Source: Riptortus pedestris (lineage: Eukaryota > Arthropoda > Insecta > Hemiptera > Alydidae). From it: a stretch of 64,000 nt of DNA. Shown one piece after another: positions 58,824 through 64,000 of the stretch. A program made the position numbers and the translations under genes. Positions within the stretch are counted from its first letter, which is position 1. The number at the start of each line of letters is the position of its first letter. The notes under the pieces are model-generated. The model worked only from the letters and a program-made list of their open reading frames with translations. It was not told the DNA's origin and did no database searches. The DNA is taken from contig CM032228.1 in assembly GCA_019009955.1 (NCBI GenBank), positions 252,001,001-252,065,000 on the forward strand, read 5' to 3'.

Positions 58824-60209
58824 AGAAGAAAGATCAAGTCGTTAATGGCTCGGACAAATGGGGAGGGGGATTTAGAGGGGAGGATTTTCGAAAAATCGAA
58901 ATATCTCCGTTACTATACGTCGGATCGAAAATTCGTATAGAACCAATGTTATTGCAAATATAATGTTCTATAAACATTGTTCTATACGTATTTTCCGTAT
59001 AATGAGTATTAACGGAGATATTTGGATTTTAAAGTTTTCCGCTTTCAGTAAACCCACTCCTACTAGTGTCATATTAATGATAAGCTGTTATATCATGAAC
59101 CACTTCATTACAAGGTTAAATACCAGATATTGTTTCCAACAAACCTCTATTACACGAGATACAAACAAATACGTTGACCCCCGCCCCTTCTTTTGTTCTT
59201 CGACTACTAAAATCTGAGTGATTGAGATAGAAATTATTATGATTCATTTAAATTTACTCCACTAGCTATAGTAAATAGTTTTTAATAAAATTAATATGTT
59301 ATTTTCAGATATATTTTATTAATTTTTTATAATTCCGGTCTAGAATAATTCAATCTATTCAGTGCTGCGAAGTTGCCTGCCCTGTTTGTGCCGTTTCTGT
59401 GGATTTGATAATAATAAAATTATTTTTTTATGTAAGACTTCACTGTCCTCCATATTGTCATATTTCCCGCTTCCTGTGCATTATGCATAGATTTGAATTA
59501 TTTAGGACAATATATTAACATACATTTGAATTAATTTTTCCCGGTGAGGTATCTGGTAGTTCATATTGAAAAGAATTGTTCAGAAAATTTCTCTAAATAA
59601 CAAAATAAACAAGTTTTGTCATGTGCATATTTGCAGAAAACCCAAATAGAACACGAAAATACGCTCTAGCGGTCGCAATTCTTGTTTGATTGTTACCAAA
59701 CTCGATATTTAGCCTTTCTATGTAAAAAGAAAGATCAAGTTCGTTAACGGCTGAAATCGGACTAGTAGGAGGGGGGGTTTAGAGGGGAGGATTTTCGAAA
59801 ATTCGAAATATCTCCGTTACTATACGTCGGATCGAAAAATTGTATAGAATCAACTTATTGCAAATTAAATTTACTATAAATATTGTATTATACATTTATT
59901 CTCTATCTTGAATGTTAACCGAGATATTTGCATTTTTATTATATCTGGGCGGATAACGGATGAGTCATTTTCCCGCCAAAAGTTAGTTCGGCCGTTTCCT
60001 TGACTGCTCGGCTCTCGTGAAATTTCTCTATTGTAAAACTTCTCGTAGGAAATCTGCTTAGTTTACGCAGCCCATGCGTGACGGATTTTTTTAAATTTCA
60101 GACGCTTCCCGCCTTGAGGTGGTGTTGTGTTAGCATATGCACATTTATCTGTTATGAATCTTCACTGGGGAAATGTGCTTAGTTTACTCAGCCTCTGCGT
60201 GACGGACTG
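58638..60209 (+). repeat. Mosaic: HINE-like L, CTAG piece, HINE-like S, L 3' end
   Basis: 5' half 58645-58757, (AT)n 58758-58818, L body to about 59388, internal CTAG piece 59390-59660 (GTTTCTGTGGATTTG... without its termini), HINE-like S 59662-60086 (ends GCGTGACGGA), L 3' end 60095-60209 (CAGACGCTTCCC...GACGGAC). Confidence 0.75.
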
Positions 60210-60660
60210 ATAACAGCCACATGCCGTGTGATAAGGAGCCGCTCCTCCTTGAAGTCCTTGTTGCCCGAATGGAAGGTTATTGCCGGGTTATGTCATCGCC
60301 TCTCCCCTTAGTGACGTCAGCAGGTACTCACTACCCAGACTCTTTATGATATAGTAATTTGCTTTTAATTAAATTCAATTATTTCAGCCAAGACCTGTGA
60401 GGGGGGAGGGGCCTTGAATAGTATTAAAGGAAAGGCAGGCCTGCCACCCTCCTAAACGCATTGATCATAGGGGTTCATTTGCTCCGGATCATATTTCTCT
60501 CCCCCTATATCGGCTTGTGTTTATGGCGCTTTCCATTTATAAGGACGATTTATTCTCTTTATCCTATACAAAAATTAGATCTTCCATCGACTCTTATGTG
60601 TATAATCGTTTTACTTTTCCATTCCATAAACTGCTCCCCAAGAAAATTGGTCTAATTAAA
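60210..60660. other. Unassigned low-copy sequence
   Basis: Contains an acceptor-like TTATTTCAG near 60381-60389. The following frame, joined in the phase of exons A/B, stops after a few codons, so no exon is called. Confidence 0.45.
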
Positions 60661-60662
60661 CA

Positions 60663-61203
60663 GTCCGTCACGCAGGGGCTGCGCAAACTAGGCAGATTTC
60701 CCACGTGAAGTTATACAATAGAGAAATCTCCAAACGAGAGCCGAACAGTTACGGCAAATGGCCGAACTAGTTTTTGGCGGGAAATTCCGTCATCCGTTAT
60801 CGGCCCACAATTAATAAACATGCAAATATCTCGGTTAGTATTCAAGATAGAGAATAAATGTATAGAACAGTATTTATAGTAAATTTAATTTACAATAAGA
60901 TTGGTTCTATACAATTTTTTCATCCGACGTATGGTAACGGAGATATTTCATATTTTCGAAAATCCCCCCCCTCACACTGGTCCGATGTTAGCCATTAACG
61001 AACTTGATCTGTCTTTTTGCATAAAACGTTTAAATTTAGAGTTTGGTAACGATCAAACCGAAATTGCGAAATATATATAAATTTGAACGGACCTCATTTT
61101 CGTCATCTCCTGTGTAGGATCGAAAGGGGTTTGAAGAAATTTTTCGAAAATCGTGTCATGAGTACGACCTCAATAGCTGATTTCCCTTAAGGGAAATCTG
61201 CTA
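60663..61203 (-). mobile_element. HINE-like element, S form, minimal core
   Basis: GTCCGTCACGCAGGGGCTGCG to CTGATTTCCCTTAAGGGAAATCTGCT. The core is only AATATATATAAA and the flanking ACCGCTAGAGCG element is deleted. Confidence 0.9.
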
Positions 61204-61476
61204 ATAATCTCATCCTAAGCATGTAGACATATTGTCAACAATAGCTGCTTCTGACTAGTTTACTTTGTCACTGGATTTCACCTCAATATATTTCCCTTCA
61301 ACTAGTCATATTTTACTCTATAATTGTTACAAATGTCAGACAATCCAACTTAAGTTAATTGACATAATTTTTATGTATTTATTAAAATTTGACGTACTTA
61401 CGAAATGATGAGTAACTAGTCTCCACTTTCAAGTGGCAGTATGCACAGCATAGACTTCAGGCTCACAAATATGAAT
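61204..61476. other. Unassigned sequence
   Basis: Nothing recognised. Confidence 0.4.
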
Positions 61477-61649
61477 GTCCGCCACGCAGGGGCTGCGTAA
61501 ACAAAGCAAATTTGCCACCTCCTTGTGATCTTATCTCACAACGTATTCTCTATTTATACGTTAAAAGGGGGGGCGGTACATAAAGGCAGATAACAAGAAT
61601 GTACGAATAACTCGCGTAATACTTGAGTTACCAAAGAAATGCATAGAAC
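61477..61649 (-). repeat. P-type HINE-like 3' end
   Basis: GTCCGCCACGCAGGGGCTGCG...CTTGTGATCTTATCTCAC...TATTCTCTATTT. Confidence 0.65.
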
Positions 61650-62297
61650 AACTGCGTAAACTAAGCTGATTTCCTTTGTGAAGTTATACAGTAGAGAAAT
61701 CTGCACACTGGTAACACAATACCACAGTGATTAAATACAAACGGTAATGAGAAATCTTTTAGTTTAATTAAAATAAATTCCCAACTGAAACGGCTTCTGA
61801 ATTGTAAGAATAATTTATATTTTAATATCTCAAATTTCAGTAGTCCAAGAACTAAAGAAGGGGGGGGGGCGGATGAACAGAACGTATTTGCAGTAAGTAA
61901 GGAAGGTAAGGTAAGGTTAGAAACGACAGGTAAGGTTAGAAGAAGCTTCCACCTGAGCCGAGAAATGACGGAAATGGCCGACCAAATTCGAACTATACCC
62001 GACCACAGACTTCATAACAATGTAAATATCTCGGTTCATATTCAAGATAGAGAATAAATGAATAGACCAATATTTATAGTAAATTTAATTTGCAATAAGA
62101 TTGGTTCAGTACAATATTTTGATCCAACGTATGGTAACGGAGACATTTCGAATTTTCAAAAATCCCCCCTTTAAATCCCCCCCCCCTCCCACTTGTCCGA
62201 TTTCAGCCATTAACGAACTCGATCTGTCATTTTGCATAAAACGTTTAAATATCGAGTATGGTAAAGACCAACACAAAACGCGCTAGAGCGTTAACAG

Positions 62298-62360
<63 letters not shown>

Positions 62361-62493
62361 TGTATAATTTTGAATGGGCCTCATTTTCGTCATCTCCTGG
62401 GTAGGATCGATGGACGTTTGAGGATATTTTTCGAAAACCGCATCATGAGTACGGCCTCATTAGCTGATTCTTCCTGAGGGAAATCTGCTAAAA
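61650..62493 (-). mobile_element. HINE-like element, L form
   Basis: The 3' hairpin is lost (starts ACTGCGTAAACTAAGCTG). L body, poly-G at 61860, (AT)n 62304-62358, 5' end CTGATTCTTCCTGAGGG. Confidence 0.85.
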
Positions 62494-62499
62494 AAAACC

Positions 62500-62892
62500 G
62501 ACATCAGCCGATCTCATCTCGCCCGTTAAACGCACACACTTAATAAAAACGCAAATATCTCGGTTAATATTCAAGATAGAGAATAAATGTATATAACAAT
62601 ATTTATAGTGAATTTAATATTCAATAAGATTGGTTCTATATAAGTTTTCGATCCGACGTATGGTAACGGAGATATTTCGAACTTTCAAACCCCCCTCCCT
62701 CCCGATTTTATACATTAAAGAACTTGATCTTTTTTTTTTTACATAAAACGATTAAATACCGAGTTTGGTTACGATTAAACAAAAATTGAGACCGCTAGAG
62801 TGTTTACAGATATATATATATAAGATATTTTTCGAAAATCGCTTCATGAGCACGACATCAATAGCAGATTTCCTTTTGGGGGAAATCTACTA
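62500..62892 (-). mobile_element. HINE-like S element, 3'-truncated
   Basis: Body from CCGATCTCATCTCGCCCG, tiny core ATATATATAT at 62812-62822, 5' end TTCCTTTTGGGGGAAATCTACT. Confidence 0.75.
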
Positions 62893-62896
62893 AAAA

Positions 62897-63312
62897 AACT
62901 TATTTCTGCCGAATTTAAACATAAAATCAGACGAACTCAGGGTTTTAATTGTATAGATAACCGCTTGTAATTTTCGAAGGTTGTTGTGGGCAGTGAGGCT
63001 GCAGTTATTAATGAGCAAAGAGCTATAATTATATTCAAATGCATAGAGGTAGGTGTACCTCCATGTTGTATAGTGAGTGCTTCATTCTAGACTGTCAGCC
63101 GTCCCACTTCAAATGCATAACAGTAATGAGATCCACTGTCTTTAATTGTATTTACTAATTATTTATATAGCCATTGTGTCCATTGATTAGTATACAATGA
63201 TATTTATAATTCCGATTCTCAATGAGGCCATTAAAAACCAAAATGCATATAGAAGTTCCACCTCGTTCTGCAATTATCAAACGGAAATAGCATAATGAGT
63301 ATTATTGCTTTT
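62897..63312. other. Unassigned sequence
   Basis: Nothing recognised. Confidence 0.4.
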
Positions 63313-63448
63313 AGCAGATTTCTCTTAAGAAAAATCAACTGTAGAGGTTGTTCACAAGCCGAAATTTTCGAAATATTACTTCAAATGTCCATCGGCCCTA
63401 CCTCGGAGATGGTGAAAAAATGAGGTCCGTTCAGTATGATATACATAT
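63313..63448 (+). repeat. HINE-like 5' half, solo
   Basis: AGCAGATTTCTCTTAAGAAAAATC... to AGGTCCGTTCAGTATG. No core follows. Confidence 0.7.
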
Positions 63449-63573
63449 TTACCATTTTTGATGTAGAGGATCGTTCACTTTCACTGAACGCATAACTTCA
63501 CTCTTCAGCTAATATTTTCACTTAGGAGGTGAACTACAAATCAAATACCAAACGTTTCTAAATTCTAATTTTT

Positions 63574-64000
63574 AGCAGATTTCCCTTAAGGAATTTTCGA
63601 AATTTTTCTTCATGTGTCCATCGATCCTCCCTAGTAGATGACGACAATGAGGTCCGTTCAAAATTGTGTGTGTGTATATATACTTGTCTGTAACCGCTCT
63701 AGCGGTCGCAAGTTTTGTTTGATCCTTACCGAACTCAATATTTAGTCGTCTTATGTAAAAAGAAAGATCAAGTTCGTTAACGGCTAAAATCGGACCAGTG
63801 GGAGGGGGGGGGGTGGTTTAGAGGGGAGGATTTTCGAAAATTAAAAATATTTCCGTTACTATACGCCGGTTCGAAAAATTGTATAGAATCAATCTTATTG
63901 ATAATTAAATTTACTATATACATTCCTATATACATTTATTTTCTATCTTGAATATTAACCGAGATATTTGCATTTTTATTAAATATGGGCGTATAACGGA
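63574..64000 (+). mobile_element. HINE-like element, runs off the window
   Basis: AGCAGATTTCCCTTAAGG, core GTGTGTGTGTATATATA, ACCGCTCTAGCGGTCGC, poly-G 63804-63813, S-type body to the last base. Confidence 0.85.

Noticed and set aside
60381..60440. TTATTTCAG acceptor as the second exon of the MGNTAS gene
   Set aside because: Joined in the required phase it gives a stop after about four codons.

Overview
This window is gene-poor, AT-rich animal DNA made almost entirely of nested transposable elements. Mariner, hAT, Penelope-like and non-LTR remnants, very long (AT)n tracts and spliced first exons all point to an invertebrate. An arthropod is plausible, but the sequence does not settle the species. 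There is no bacterial-style gene layout, and most open frames lie inside repeats.

Two repeat families dominate. (1) A HINE-like family (short for Helentron-associated interspersed element, the DINE-1 type of non-autonomous rolling-circle element). Its 5' end is (T)AGCAGATTTCCC inside a TTTCCCTTAAGGGAAA palindrome, followed by a conserved block, an (AT)n core, a second block carrying ACCGCTCTAGCGGT and a long G run, then the inverted subterminal copy GGGAAATCTGCT, a 3' hairpin ACGCAGCCCCTGCGT, and GACGGAC next to a T run. I call three body types S (contains a GCCAAAAGCTAGTTCGGCCG box), M (contains a TAGGTTTAGAGGTTAGG box) and L (longer, contains CAGACGCTTCCCG); a fourth type, P, shares only the 3' end. 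'Forward' means the AGCAG end is at the lower coordinate. (2) A family here called CTAG elements, beginning CTAGCTCAGATACCCGG and ending ...GAGGTTACAATTTTATA, with about 299-bp internal tandem monomers. These sit again and again inside the (AT)n cores of family 1.

Layout: 1-4.3 kb holds mixed repeats, a perfect 35-bp hairpin, a SINE-like piece and a LINE remnant. 4.3-19.9 kb is a direct tandem duplication of a unit of about 8 kb, whose two copies carry different insertions and so show pre-insertion sites for a mariner, three HINE-like elements and a CTAG element. 20-23 kb has mosaics and a Penelope-like GIY-YIG remnant with a hammerhead-like motif. 23.5-36.5 kb has forward CTAG elements, three of them head to tail. 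37.5-40 kb is a hAT transposon broken by two HINE-like elements. 41.4-51.1 kb has the only convincing host coding sequence: two paralogous 89-nt first exons (MGNTAS..., likely N-myristoylated) on the + strand, 9.5 kb apart, each ending in a splice donor of the same phase. Between them lie a degenerate array of about 105 bp period, a four-level nest of elements and a 45-bp minisatellite. 51-64 kb returns to nested repeats.

The simplest reading is that the window lies in the 5' part of one + strand gene with two alternative first exons, or in two tandem paralogues, and that the rest is intronic or intergenic repeat. Downstream exons are not visible here. Element boundaries are read by eye and are generally good to a few bases where the termini are intact, less so in mosaics.
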